From Mesaphorura yosii (lineage: Eukaryota > Arthropoda > Collembola > Poduromorpha > Tullbergiidae), in assembly GCA_009869945.1 (NCBI GenBank), contig WIXG01000561.1, positions 1 through 38,761 on the forward strand: a stretch of DNA of 38,761 nucleotides, written 5' to 3'. Each line of letters begins with the position of its first letter. Position 1 is the first letter of the stretch. The notes under the pieces are model-generated. The model saw only the letters and a list, made by a program, of their open reading frames with translations. It did no database searches and was not told the DNA's origin. The translations under genes were made by a program, and so were the position numbers. Positions 21,095-32,560 of the stretch are shown here, piece by piece.

Positions 21095-21545
21095 GAATGG
21101 CTAAAACCACGTCGAAGGGGTCTGGGAACACAATAGCAAAGTCAGTGTTCGTCTATCTGTTAAAGCTTTTTCTTACAAAACCGCACGACAAAATTTTTTT
21201 CTAAAATCCAGAAAGTTGGAAATTTTCCATGGAAAGCTTGCAAAACCATCTCCAGGGCGTCCCAATCAAGAATGTGGAAACCGTTTTGGCCTATCTGTCA
21301 CAGTTTTCTCGTCTATCGATGACAAAATTTCGACATGATGCCGATTAAAGATTAGATTATAGAGGTTGACCATGAAAACTAAGTCTCAGCCTGAGCACAA
21401 CTCGAAAATATTTTTTCCTGGAACTTGGGTTTAGAGTTCGCAAAACCAATTCCCAGACCTCCCGAAGACGATGGCGAATAGCTTTGCCCTATCTATAATC
21501 GTTTTCGAGATCATAGGTCACAAACATACTCCCTCCAATTAAAGG
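21095..21545 (+). repeat. Three diverged tandem copies of a noncoding repeat
   Basis: A shared pattern starts AAAACCA and reaches CTATCT about 55 bases later; the copies start near 21102, 21241 and 21441 (spacing about 140 and 200). Conserved pieces include GCAAAACCA, GTCCC or CTCCC, TTTTGGCCTATCTGT and TTTTC. No coding potential. Confidence 0.5.
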
Positions 21546-22080
21546 TAGATTGCAGTTGTTGTGTTTATGTACCTACATTTATGAAGTTGCGGTCCAGCAC
21601 CCAAATTACAATGATGATTTGCATTTTGCAGGACTTGAATTACCAGTTGCCCAACTGCTGATATTCTTTATAAATCTAGACGCTTTGCATTTGATATCAG
21701 GAGAGCAGAAATCAGAATATAAACCTTCCGAGTTACAGCGTTGGTCTAGGTGGTTACTGACTTCTGGGCGACTGCCCTGCAATTTTCCGTCGAGGTGCAC
21801 AACACTGCGTTTAAACCGACGTGATTCAAAACTGCACTAGGAAGCCGGTGTGACAACATTGGGCAAAGTGGTTTATTCACCAACGTAGTGAGAACTTAGA
21901 CTAGAATACTGATCCCGACGCATTGACTAGCAGTCAATGCACGGCGGCGCAAAAATCAGACGGAAGGCTCCTACGGTACGCCGGATCCCCCCCCCCCAAG
22001 CAGTTAACCATTGTGGCAATCACAGCGAGCAAATGAAATATTTCTAGTCAGAAGCAACTAGATCTAAACTCGGTGTTGAA
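21546..22080. other. Intergenic, includes a C11 tract
   Basis: Nothing recognised except an uninterrupted run of C at 21987-21997. Confidence 0.4.
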
Positions 22081-23066
22081 CAAGTTGCAGTGCAGAGGCG
22101 TGGGCCGGATCAATGGGTCCTGCTCCAGAAACGGCTGGAAGAGTTGGGCTGCGAATCAACGACCGGCATTGAGGATAGACTGGGAGCAGTGCGTCGAATG
22201 AAGGAGGAAGGACAGAACTTACCACCCTCGACGTGACCACCCAACTCGAGGCCAAGATGCTGAGTGTGGAGGAACTGTTAAGTCCACCCTCGCAAGAACC
22301 CGACTTTCTCCACGCTTACACGGAGTACTTGAGACGAGGAACTTCGGTGGACTTCCCAGAGGGCAGTTGGCCGTGGACTCATCCACTCCTCCATCAATGC
22401 CTCAGGGAATTGAGCAAGCAACTAAACGGAAGCAATGAAAGCGTTCTCGTCGTGTCCGTCATTCATCCTGCAACGTCGTCTAAATTGTCAGTAAACGAAA
22501 GTGGAGCAACTCTTCTCCACGGATTCCTCAGACAACTATTTCTAGAACACAACGAATGGTCGGAAAGCGCGAGTCAGACCTTCTCTAGCCACTCACTGAG
22601 GATGAGGTGCTTCGATTTGAGATTGAGAAACACTTTAGCCTCACCAGCACCATCATCCACTACAAACAAATGTGATGTTCTGATCGTTTTTGAGTGGCAC
22701 GAACCTCATCATTACTACTCAGACAGTATCCATTTGCACGAAGTGCATGACATGGCGGGCACACTTTTGCCGGCAAGTCACCTCACACTCATCCCACCCA
22801 CTCCAACTCCACTAGCTGCTGGCCGACCCTGGAAGCAGTTTTGGAGCTCCTTCTCGCTCTCCTCCCACTACTCATCGGCCAGTACCCCTGCCACAGCCTC
22901 CCTCACCTTCGAACCAAACCCAGCATCTTCCTCGTCACAACACCAGCGCCAATACAGCCATCCATCAACTCGTGAACAAAAGTTCAGAACTGAAACCCAA
23001 CACAGCAAAAACAGACGGACGACACTTGTTTATTCACTTTTGGGACTGCGACGGCGGCGACCTTGA
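22080..23066 (+). CDS. Unidentified ORF with a SAP-like upstream piece
   Basis: The ATG at 22257 opens a 269-residue frame (LSVEELLSPP..., later CDVLIVFEWHEPHHYY) that I do not recognise. Directly upstream, 22076-22234, another frame reads GPDQWVLLQKRLEELGC and IEDRLGAVRRMKEEG, a pattern seen at the N-terminus of some retroelement proteins with SAP-like helices. The C-terminal part is Ser/Thr/Pro-rich; from 22972 the next frame (LFIHFWDCDGGDL...DQHVHTVIF, stop 23157) looks more protein-like than the tail of the long ORF. This suggests a frameshift or a small intron near 22930. It may be a host gene or a decayed element. Confidence 0.4.
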
Positions 23067-23333
23067 CGCTACCGACGACTGGATAACCTGTTTTAGACTT
23101 TCGCAGAATTCGAAAGAGAAAAAACTTGACCAGCACGTGCACACAGTGATATTCTAAAATGATTGATGACAGCTCCAAACTTCAAGTAGTAAATGGCTTT
23201 GGCTTTTAAATTTGATTACAGTATTTGCTTAAAGTTCTGAGCGGCTGTACCAAGGGTGCTTGTGGCTTTCTTTGTTCTAATTTTATAGAACTTAAATCTC
23301 AAGAGTTTAAACTGACGACTGTCATTACTTATC

Positions 23334-24410
23334 ATGGAATTGGACAACAACCAAACCGACGACAAGTTTCATACTTCATTTGTTAAGCGGGCAAACTTAC
23401 CTAAAAATCTCGAGTTTTATATTGCCGTGAAATCCATCATCGCATTAATTGCCGTTGTGGGTAATCTGCTAGTGATTATCGCTTTTGCCCGCAACAAGTC
23501 CTTATGGAGTTTCCGGAACTATTACATTGTTGCACTGGCATGCGCTGATCTTGTATTTGCACTGGTTGGAATTCCAACCTCCGTCGTAGCCGCCATGGGA
23601 TTTCAGTCAGTGGGGCTGTACGGTTGTCTGAGCATGTGCAGTGCCCTTCTGGTCACTGTCAATGTGTCGGCGCTCTTCCTCTTAGCTGTCTGCGTGGATC
23701 GCTTCTGGGCAACGTACAAACCACTTTATTATCGTCAAACTATGTCGGAGCAATTCGCATGCCGTAAGTCGTCTCGGCACGGCGCGCGCGAAATCCACCA
23801 CCGTCAAGGATAAACTCTTATTTTTGATATAGGCATCCTTGGCGTCTGCGTGGCCGTAGGAGGTTTGTTGGGCTTGTTCCCGCTTTTTGGGTGGTACAAT
23901 CACGATTTGAAACCGAGCCAAGGATGTCGACTTCGTCTCGTGTTGGATTATAATTACTTGACATTTCTGTACTTCGCGGGCGTTGTCCTGCCTTCCTTAG
24001 AAATAATCGGTTGTTACACGTACATTTTCTATGTAATACGAAAGCGATCCAATCGAGCTGAAGTGGGAAAGGCACGAGGCGAAACTGGGGAGGGAGAAAA
24101 ATTAAATGTGCACGCCGCGCAAGGAAAAGAAGCCCGTGCAGGGCGTAAGTTGGCGAGCATCGTGCTGGCGTATTTGGTCTGTTGGTTACCGGTTAATACA
24201 ATTAATTGTGTACAAAATTTTTGTCCAGATTGCGCCATACCCATTCCACTTGTCCATGTTGCCATCCTCATGCGGCAGACAGATGCTGCGCTGAATCCAT
24301 TCTTGTACGCTTACCATTTAAAGAAATTCCGAGAAGGTATGAAGCAGACGCTTTTGCAAATTGTCACTTGTTTTAGAATGAATTCAAGACAAACCGGGGC
24401 AATAAATTGA
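23334..24410 (+). CDS. Adenosine-receptor-like class A GPCR
   Basis: Exons 23334-23763 and 23833-24410 (69-nt intron, phase 1) give 335 residues with seven membrane segments. TM1 has GN (Asn44), TM2 Asp72, and TM3 ends VDRF (122-124) in place of DRY. Cys98 and Cys175 would form the usual extracellular disulfide. The segments that point to adenosine receptors are GLFPLFGWYN at TM4-loop 2 and CWLPVNTINCVQNFCPDC across TM6 and loop 3, where Asn268 (in INC) matches the adenine-contacting Asn 6.55 of vertebrate A2A. TM7 has NPFLY (298-302). The intracellular loop 3 is short and charged. It would signal through G proteins at the plasma membrane. No lesions; ligand not proven. Confidence 0.85.
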
Positions 24411-25780
24411 GTACTAAACCTAGATGTAGCCGCCTTAACTGTGAGATTTACTTTACCCGCACCCCTTGGGTTCATTGTTGGGTTGCTGGCTCGCTGTTTC
24501 GCCAACTTTTGGATGGTAGGGAAATTTTTCGAAGTTCGCAACAATTTTTTTCGTCCATTTCAGGAATCAAAACTTCTTTTATACTTTTTAGAGCATCTCA
24601 CCAAAGGAATCTTTTGCTGAACGCATATTTTTATTATTTTAGACTTTTCAATGATTGAGCGGCTCTCACAACGACGGATTTCTGTGCCAAACCAATCCTA
24701 TTATAATACATTTAAAAATTCCGGACTTAAACGTGGACAAATGAAAGCATATCTAAGTCCAACTTTAGAACCTTATATCTCAAAGTTATAAATTTTCCTG
24801 GTCTAAAATTTATAAAATCCGTCTGTTCCTGAAGATTCGAAATAACGAAAAAATTCCAATGAAAATCTTCACTGAAAAAAGTTAGGTTAGAAAAACATGG
24901 TTTTTTTTATCTTCAACAGGCCAAAAGTGGGTAAAATTTAGAATTTGAAAATTTTGGACAAATCTACATCAAAATACGCGATTTTTATGTTTCGGTCATT
25001 TTTTCAATACCACGCTTATTTTTCGAGAAATCGCTGTTGGCAGGTACTGGGCGTGGGTGTAACTGCAAACCTTTCCTTTAGTTTGCTCTAACAAACCGCC
25101 GAGCGGTCATTGTTGCCAGGAGGCGCTAGCAGGCCGAAGAGCCACCACCAATTTTTTTTATTATCAAATGAATTAATGTCTTCAATAAGTCTTCTACTTA
25201 AATTTATTAATTATTAATTATCATTAGCATGTCGCGTGACTCTCGTTTCAAGTATCTATTAATTCGGCCATTAATTGCATTGAATATTCACCTATTTTTC
25301 GGTTCGCTCATTGCTTCATTTTAAATTCGGTTTGGTTTGCAGCGCTCAGCGGCACCTGTACTGATGGTTTTAAGTCATGGTCTTGTACGAGGCAACGCTT
25401 CATTTCACAAAAGCGTTTTGAAAGCCCGTGTTGCGCAGTTTGCAGTTCTCATTTGTCAGCAGTTACAGCCTAAACATCACATGTATATGAAAGTTTTATC
25501 TTTTACAAGGAAGACGATGACATAAATACGTCACTCTGCATGCAGACAGTCGAGGCTGCTAACTGTCAACAGTGTCAGCAAATTGAGAAGACATGAAATC
25601 AGCGACAAGAAGAGATGTAATTAGAGATACTTTTTGTTTTTACGATTTTATGAGATAATGGAACAGCAGTTCAGTTCTTTTGTAGACGCAGAAATAAAAG
25701 GATTCAAAAATAAGATCTAATAAGACACATGACTGGTCATCCGAACGTTATCCTGCTCAGCAGCACCCGAAGTTGGTAGC
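24411..25780. other. Intergenic, AT-rich, no gene
   Basis: It contains TTAGGTTAG at 24882-24890 and AT-rich stretches (25195-25225). The + frame at 25337-25525 shows no domain. Confidence 0.5.
24882..24890 (+). repeat. Short TTAGG telomere-like run
   Basis: TTAGGTTAG in AT-rich intergenic sequence; by itself weak, but of the same kind as the longer runs. Confidence 0.4.
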
Positions 25781-26262
25781 ACTCATTCCCACCATGAGCC
25801 TCAAAATGATGACCCAAGATTACGAATGGAAGAATCATCCAGATATTATAACTCCATTCTGGAGGTCAAAACCAGCATTACATTCCTGCAACTAATGGAA
25901 CAAAATTACAAGAAGCTCAAGTTAATTTGAGCTGGAAGTCCTACGACACTTATGTGAAGTCAAGAAATCGCTGTTGGATTGTGTGCCTTAACAGCAGTGT
26001 TTGGGAGACAGGAAAATGCACTTGCCAAATTTTCGCTAAGTAATACACATGCAAGCACCTGATTGAAATCGCAATAATCGACAAATGGCTGATTCCTCCT
26101 CCGGAAGCCAAAACTGTTTCAACAGGGCAGAAGCGTAAACGTGGAGAACCCGCCCTGGCTAATGGTTCAGGAATATTATCGTGGAAAAAACTTCCAACCC
26201 AGTCATTATTGAGCTCAGACAGTATTCCGAAGACAATTTTTCAACCAAAACTCTTCCTTTCG
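25781..26262 (+). mobile_element. MULE-type transposase remnant with SWIM motif
   Basis: The frame from 25909 reads LSWKSYDTYVKSRNRCW and then GKCTCQIFAK, TAA (26041-26043), YTCKHLIEIAI. CxC...CxH is the SWIM zinc finger found at the C-terminal side of Mutator-like transposases and FAR1 relatives, followed by a basic tail (GQKRKRGE). The catalytic DDE domain was not found, and the stop lies inside the SWIM motif, so this is a dead fragment. Confidence 0.6.
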
Positions 26263-27724
26263 ACCATATTATGTCGAATCACTCGTATTTCCAATGTGAG
26301 ATCGATCAGATTTGCGAGGGACGGCAAGACAATCGTGCGAACAATTATGTCCTTAAAGCACCCTAGACCTGGAAGTTAGTGAAAAATTATTTTTTTTGTA
26401 AAATTTTAATCTGATCAGATGAAAGAGCATATTTTTCTGAGAAAAGCGAGCAATAGATCACGAATTTAGGACGATTGGTTGAGGTGCCGTGAATTTTTGA
26501 AATTGAAAAAAAAACGGTGCAAAACCTCCTTTTAGACAAAAACCGTCATATTTGGATTAAAATTAAGATGGTTGGTTTTTGTTTGAAATCTGACCAAATT
26601 GGTATCACGAAATAAGTGTCCGCAAAACGCACGGAGAAACAATCAAATTTCTCTGGCCGTTTATTAAAATTTTGAGTGGGCGAGTAATAGACAGAGGGAG
26701 ATGACCAATCTAGTCAACGTGCCAAAATGAGACGGAAAAAGAACATGACATGAGACTTTAACTTTAGGAAGGGAAACGAACGAGACGAGTCACTTTAACT
26801 GAAGGTCTCGGTGACTAACCTGAGAATTGTTAATTAGAGTATTAAATTATAATTCTAGACGTACGACATTTACAAATTATTTCAATTAAGTTACACTGGA
26901 AGTTGTTGCGACTTGAACAGTTTGCTTCTTCGTGATGCTTGATTCATCAACGATTCGACAAGAACTCATTCGTTAATGGGTTTGATATCTTGGTTCTATT
27001 ATTATTATGCGAATGCCGGAATAGCACTCTGTACTTCTATAGGCGGTCGAATGTTTCCTTCCGGCGGCGGTTCTGAGTGAGTTAATCTTGCTTCATCAGG
27101 CGACCATACGACAGCCGCAGAGAGGAAATCGCATAGTTGGCCATATTACACCGCCCCAGTGAAGCTCTCCTGGCTACATTCGCGCTCCTCGCCGCAACCA
27201 CGGCCGCTCGATTAGAACACTCGCAATGTTAATCGACTAGTAGGTTCCAGGCAGATGGAGAATCAGAAATATGAAATCCAATAGATCTGGCTTACATACG
27301 GTAGCCAATGTAGCATAAACGTTGATCCAGTACTTAATTAGCAGCCAATGTCAAGATATGTATAGAGCACAACAGTTTCAGTTGAGCATTCCTCAGGTGC
27401 GTGACCGGACGTTGATAAGGATCACCGCTACCGAATCAGAACTCGGAAGTCGTTACGGCACGTGGGCCTCAAACTAAGAGTGACGAAAAACCAATGGAAC
27501 TCGTATGCACAGACCTCATTTGTAAGTAGTTAACCTTACAAGTGAAAGCGGTCTCGGTCTCCTTCTGTATTTTCTCCCGAATCAGTTCCCGTTTTTTGTA
27601 CATGTCTGGAGTGTGATGCAATTTAGAGCAGAGGTTGTGGTGTGTAGAGCAAGGTCATGTAAAATGGCAGGAGAGGCACATTTTCATGGACTTGGCATCA
27701 GTTCTTTAAGAGAGTTTGGATAAA
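26263..27724. other. Intergenic, upstream of the Cys-loop receptor
   Basis: About 1.4 kb with no convincing coding frame, AT-rich up to 27000. No clear TATA box could be assigned to the receptor gene. Confidence 0.45.
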
Positions 27725-29047
27725 ATGCATTCAAAAGCAGCCCTGCACGAATTTTTATTCCTCGTGTTGGTCATTGCGAGTGCGAATTCCCAATTTAAGC
27801 CCGGCGCCAGTGATCAGGTGCCTCAATCTACCACCAGCGAAGAAGTGAGCTTCATTTTGAACCTAATCACGCACAGTCCTGGCACATCCACCGCCAAGTA
27901 CGACAAACGTGTACGCCCCGACTACGGCGGGCCTCCGACGCTGGTCAACGTCACGCTCCATATTCTGAGCATCTCGTCCGTGTCCGAGACCAGCATGGAT
28001 TTCACTCTGGACTTTTACCTGCAGCAATCCTGGGTCGACTCCCGGCTCCAGTTCAGCCACGCGAAGTTACAGCAGGTGACGGTCGCCTCGGAGCTCCTGC
28101 GCAAGGAAATCTGGGTCCCGGACACGTATTTCGTCAACGAGAAGCAGGGGAGACTGCACGCAGCACCTGTGAGCACCGAGCTCGTGCGTGTCCACTCGTA
28201 CGGGGGCGTGTACTGGTCCGCGCGGCTCACGGTGACCGCCCACTGCCAGATGGATCTGCTGCTCTACCCCTTCGACACGCAAGTCTGCAAGTTGCGCGGC
28301 CGCTCTTACTCGCACCCAGAAGATGAACTGATTTACATTTGGGGGAGGCACGGATATTCAATCGTCAAGTTCGAGAACATCTCGCTGCCCCAATTCAGAG
28401 TTATGGGCTTCCGCACGGACGCCGACTCGAGCCCGGAGAACTCTTCGAGATGGTACCCGAATTTTTCCTGCAGCCTCCTCCTCACACGGTCAATGCTCTA
28501 CTTCCTCTTTCGGGTTTACGTGCCGTGCGTCCTCATCGTCGTCATGTCGTGGCTTCCGCTGTGGATCGACAAGAGCGCTAGGCTGGAACGGGTCGCGATC
28601 GGGATCACGACCGTACTGGCGCTGACCACCTTCATCTCGGCCATCAGCTCGGACCTCCCGAAGATCTCATACCTGACAGCGATCGACATTTACCTCTTCT
28701 CCTGCTTTCTGATGGTTGTTGGCGCCGTGCTGGAGCGATCCTTCACGGCCGGCCATCGTCCTCACGGAGATCTGTCGCCGTTGGCCTTGCCCTTCATGAC
28801 CACGTCCGCGTCCCCCGCGTTCGGAAGCGTCTTGCCAGCGGAGGCGATCGCTCCCGCCGACGCAACCAATCCACGCCCACTTTCAAGTTCACGCCTACAA
28901 CTGCGTTTCATCGCCACCAAAATTCCATTCCTGGAGTTGCACGCCAGAATATTATTCCCAGTCTCATTTCTTTGCTTTAACTTAATTTATCTGGCCATTT
29001 ACATGTCCGCGTCTACCGTGGACACGAGTGAATATTCTCCTATTTAA
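27725..29047 (+). CDS. Cys-loop ligand-gated ion channel subunit, GABA/glycine-like, intact
   Basis: A single-exon gene of 440 residues. I chose the ATG at 27725 because a signal peptide follows (FLFLVLVIASANS); the frame is open back to a TTG at 27716. The extracellular domain carries [14 protein letters not shown] and a Cys-loop Cys174-Cys188 with exactly 13 residues between (CQMDLLLYPFDTQVC). Then M1 (YVPCVLIVVMSWLPLWI), M2 (RVAIGITTVLALTTFIS), M3 (IDIYLFSCFLMVVGAVL), a loop of about 90 residues and M4 (ILFPVSFLCFNLIYLAIYM). Sequence resembles anion channels (GABA, glycine), but residues 287-289 before M2 are Leu-Glu-Arg in place of Pro-Ala-Arg, predicting cation selectivity. The ligand is unknown. 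Lack of introns is unusual for this family and suggests an old retrocopy. Confidence 0.9.
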   Translation: MHSKAALHEFLFLVLVIASANSQFKPGASDQVPQSTTSEEVSFILNLITHSPGTSTAKYDKRVRPDYGGPPTLVNVTLHILSISSVSETSMDFTLDFYLQQSWVDSRLQFSHAKLQQVTVASELLRKEIWVPDTYFVNEKQGRLHAAPVSTELVRVHSYGGVYWSARLTVTAHCQMDLLLYPFDTQVCKLRGRSYSHPEDELIYIWGRHGYSIVKFENISLPQFRVMGFRTDADSSPENSSRWYPNFSCSLLLTRSMLYFLFRVYVPCVLIVVMSWLPLWIDKSARLERVAIGITTVLALTTFISAISSDLPKISYLTAIDIYLFSCFLMVVGAVLERSFTAGHRPHGDLSPLALPFMTTSASPAFGSVLPAEAIAPADATNPRPLSSSRLQLRFIATKIPFLELHARILFPVSFLCFNLIYLAIYMSASTVDTSEYSPI

Positions 29048-29372
29048 GATTTTGCACGGGTCATATTCGTAGTTAGCATTTCTGGTTGTTGTGCATATAT
29101 AAGGAACTATATGAATTGTGGAAAGTAAAATATGCAATCTAATCTGTCTGCAATGCGTTATGCGCCATCATAAACATGATTAATTATGGCAATTGTCAAC
29201 TATGTAAATTAGAAACCAAGCAATGATTAATGAGCAGATTCAGAGACAGAAGAAATGCATGCGAGGCGATGGTGATGGCAACGGCGATAAGCTTGGCAGG
29301 AGCCCGGTTAAGGTTAATCGATTTAGGTTATCGCGTGTACCGCGCCTTGGCTGTGCTTTAAACATGCTATGA
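29048..29372. other. Intergenic spacer
   Basis: 3' flank of the receptor gene; no AATAAA in the first 100 bases and no other feature. Confidence 0.4.
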
Positions 29373-32042
29373 CTCGCCAGCGCCGATGTTCTCTTGGAAA
29401 GGCTGCACAGCGCCATCTCTGAACGCGATGCGCGAACCCTCGCGACCCTGCCTCAGGTCGGGACCCCAGTCAATGGCAACAGCGGCGGGCGGAAGCCGCC
29501 TCTTTTCCACGCCCATGAGAAATACTCGCTTGAGGTCATCAAGCTGCTCATGGAGCATAGCGCGAACTTAAACGGTCTGCACTACGCCTGCCAGTCGCCC
29601 GTCAGCCTGCGGGGAGTCAAGTACTTTGTGGGCGAGAAGCTAGTGCCGATCGACGCCCAGACGGATGGCATCCAACGGACGGCCCTCCACGGCGCCGGCG
29701 AACCGGAGGTCATGCAATATCTCATGGCGGATGGCGCTCACCTCAACGCGCTGATGGAAGGCTGGGGCATGACTCCGTTGTGCCGAGCATTTCGCTAAGG
29801 GAAGCTGGACATCGTGCGGTTCTTGGTCGAGTCGGGCGCGGACGTCAGCGCGGAAAAACACAAGCCGCGGGCCGGCGCCCTTATCTTCCGTGACATGCCG
29901 CTCGTCGAGTTGTTGATTTCTAAAGGCGCGAAGATCCAAACCGAGAACGAGAAGGACCGGGAGACTTACCTTCACGTCCTGCCTCATCTCGCCGTCGTTG
30001 GGCTGCAGAACGATGAGGCAAAAGCCAACTCGCGGCCCGCCCTGCCCCTCGTCAAGTACTTTGTCGAGGTACACGGCGCTGACCCGGAGTACAGAACACG
30101 AAACGGAAACAAGTTGATCAGCGTGGAAGCGTTGGAAGGCGAGTAGGACGTCGTCGAGTACTTGGTCTCGCGCCATGGCAATAGCAACAGTAACTGTCAA
30201 GACCTTCACCGGGCGGCAAGCGAAGGGGACGTGGAGGCAGTCCGATCTATTCTGGCGTCGGCACCATTGGGGCGGGTTCCAGTCTGCTGTCGACGCGGGA
30301 CATGTCGAGGTCGTCAAGACTCTGCTGCAGCACGGAGTCGACGTGACAGCGAAAGTCCCGTGTCACTGGCCTTCGTGCTTCATTTCGCCTCCGCGTCAGC
30401 CATCATGGAGTGCCTGCCGCTCGTCGTGGCCACGCTTTCCCTCTTGCGTCGACGCCTTGGACCGCGTAGGCCACACACGCGTGGGCGGTGGACCAGAGTC
30501 GCCCCGAGAATGCGCACGTTCAGCTCAAGTAGGGCGGTGCTTCAAGCTAATACGTGAATGTTTGGGAGCTCCGACTCGGAGGGTTCGGATTCGGGGGACC
30601 AAACGACGAGGAAAGAAGAGTTCATTAAGACGCTGATTCGTGCACAAAACCCCTAAGGAACGCTGTTCTCGACCGAAGACGAAGAAACTGACGACAGCGA
30701 CGCTGCAGCTGAGGCTGTAGCTGAAGACGAGGGCCGCCATGGGGGCCCAAACGGCTCACGCCCACGCGGAGGGAGACTCCCAATCGCCACGCAATCGAAG
30801 GGAGATGCGACGGTCGCGCACGTGCGCGTGAACAGCTTGGACGAGATCGAGATTTTGCTGGCGAAAAAAGCACGGGAACGAGCCTCGATTTCACGCTCGA
30901 TGGGGACAACCATAACCGCCTGCTTTCAGCGCTGCTACCACCCGAGTGACCCGGATTCCGATTCATTCACTACGCGTATTTCAACCACCTGAAAGCGAAC
31001 GGAAAAATAACAGCCGTATGTAGAAAGGGCAGCCCGGAAACGCTTCAGTACATTCTGGCTCTGGCAGCTGCAGCTGTCCCCGACCTTGCGCCGGACGAGG
31101 GACCTTTAAGACCTCTACATCTGGCGGTGAGGGGCTGGAGCCTGGAGAAGATCAAGTACCTCGGAGCCGCCGCGACGGAGATCGAGGGCGAGATCGCTGA
31201 CGCTCATGCTGGGCGCAGCCTGAGCATTGACATCCATCCACGGGGGGAGGGATCCTCACGCCACTGAACATCGCCGTCACGTACAATCACCCGCAACTCG
31301 CTGAGTACCTGCTGGAGGAGCTACACGCCAAGATAGAGGTCAACCGTGCGTTTCTTGAGTCGACGTCGCTCCAGCTCGCCATCGTGACCCTCAAATCCGA
31401 CGGAGCCGTGATCAAGTGCCTCGTCAAGAATGGAGCAGGAAGCTGCGGCCGCGCCGAGGACGGCACTCTCACCCTGCATATGGCAATTCTCTTCGCCCTC
31501 GACCCCGTCAGGCACCTTGTCTAGGCCGGCGTGTCGGTCACAGCGATAAACGGCGCTTCATTTGGCAGCTACCCACCCCGCACGAGATTTCAAGGAGATT
31601 GTCCAGCTTCTCCTGAAGAAAGGCGTCGACATCGAAGCGCTGGACAAGGACGGCTACTCCCCGCTCGACATAGCCGTTGAAGAAGGCCGGGCGGGGGCCA
31701 TCGTGTGCCTGATCGAGGCAGGAGTTGCGGTCAACGGTCGGGGCCGCCGCTTTTCCGCGCGATTGAGGCGGGCTGACTTGAAATTGTCAAGTTGCAGGTT
31801 GGGAAGGGAGCCAGTCTACAGGGGAACGAGTTCTTGGACAGCGACACGTCACTGCAATTCGCGGCCGACTCCCGGGCCAATCTGGAGTTGGTCAAATACT
31901 TTGTCGAGGAAAAGCTGGTGCCAATCGACGCGCACGCGGGTACGCGTGAGACGCCGCTTCACGTCGCCTGAAGGGCGAGTTGGGAGTCGTGAAGTATCTC
32001 GTGGACAAAGACGCGGAGGTCTACAGCCTGACATCGGAGTGA
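29373..32042 (+). pseudogene. Long ankyrin-repeat gene, intronless and decayed
   Basis: Ankyrin-type helices recur over 2.7 kb: KYSLEVIKLLMEHSANLN, LDIVRFLVESGADVSAE, AGHVEVVKTLLQHGVDV, NHPQLAEYLLEELHAKI, FKEIVQLLLKKGVDIEAL, LGVVKYLVDKDAEVY. They are scaffolds for protein binding. In-frame stops lie at 29796-29798 (TAA), 30144-30146 (TAG), 31522-31524 (TAG), 31774-31776 (TGA) and 31969-31971 (TGA); frame changes occur near 30260, 30360, 31555, 31740 and 31971. A Ser/Asp-rich linker (30560-30730) divides it. KLVPIDA modules near 29640 and 31915 are near-copies. GC-rich compared with the flanks. I see no introns. The last frame ends with TGA at 32040-32042. Confidence 0.8.
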
Positions 32043-32560
32043 CAATTGAGCCCGACGGAGGCTGACGCTCGTGGTGCCAAAAAGTGCGAAATTTATTTCA
32101 TTATCATTTAACAGAACAAAATATTCGAACAAGAATGCTATCTTCCAGTGCAACCGCAACGGAGTGAGGAGGACTCGTCGCGTCGGCGCAGTGCTTTCTT
32201 GGAAAGACAAAAAAAGACAGAAGCCTTACTATTGGCCATTTTCTAAATAAATTATTCAATTTCCGCTTGCTTACTCGCTTGCGAATTTATTTCCGGCGCT
32301 TCTTCTCGTCTGCGTCCTTTTAGCGCTCAGCACGGCGTTCGCGTTCCAGGGATGTTGATTATGATTATCTCTTTATGTGGAACAGTTAATTAACTTTACT
32401 ATCATTAATGAGCTTTGCTGCACGCCAAACTCACATTTGCAACTTGAGAAGCTATAAAAGAGCCAATACTAGTTAATATTTCCGCATGTACGCAGCACCG
32501 TCTCACGAGCCAAGCCAACATGAGGCACAGTTGAGGTCGCACCGTGCAGGTCGCATAAAG
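32043..32560. other. Intergenic, no gene
   Basis: AT-rich left half; no coding feature beyond the start of the minus-strand zinc-finger relic. Confidence 0.4.

Noticed and set aside
29640..30317. 225-residue minus-strand frame
   Set aside because: Complementary shadow of the GC-rich ankyrin relic; no domain of its own.
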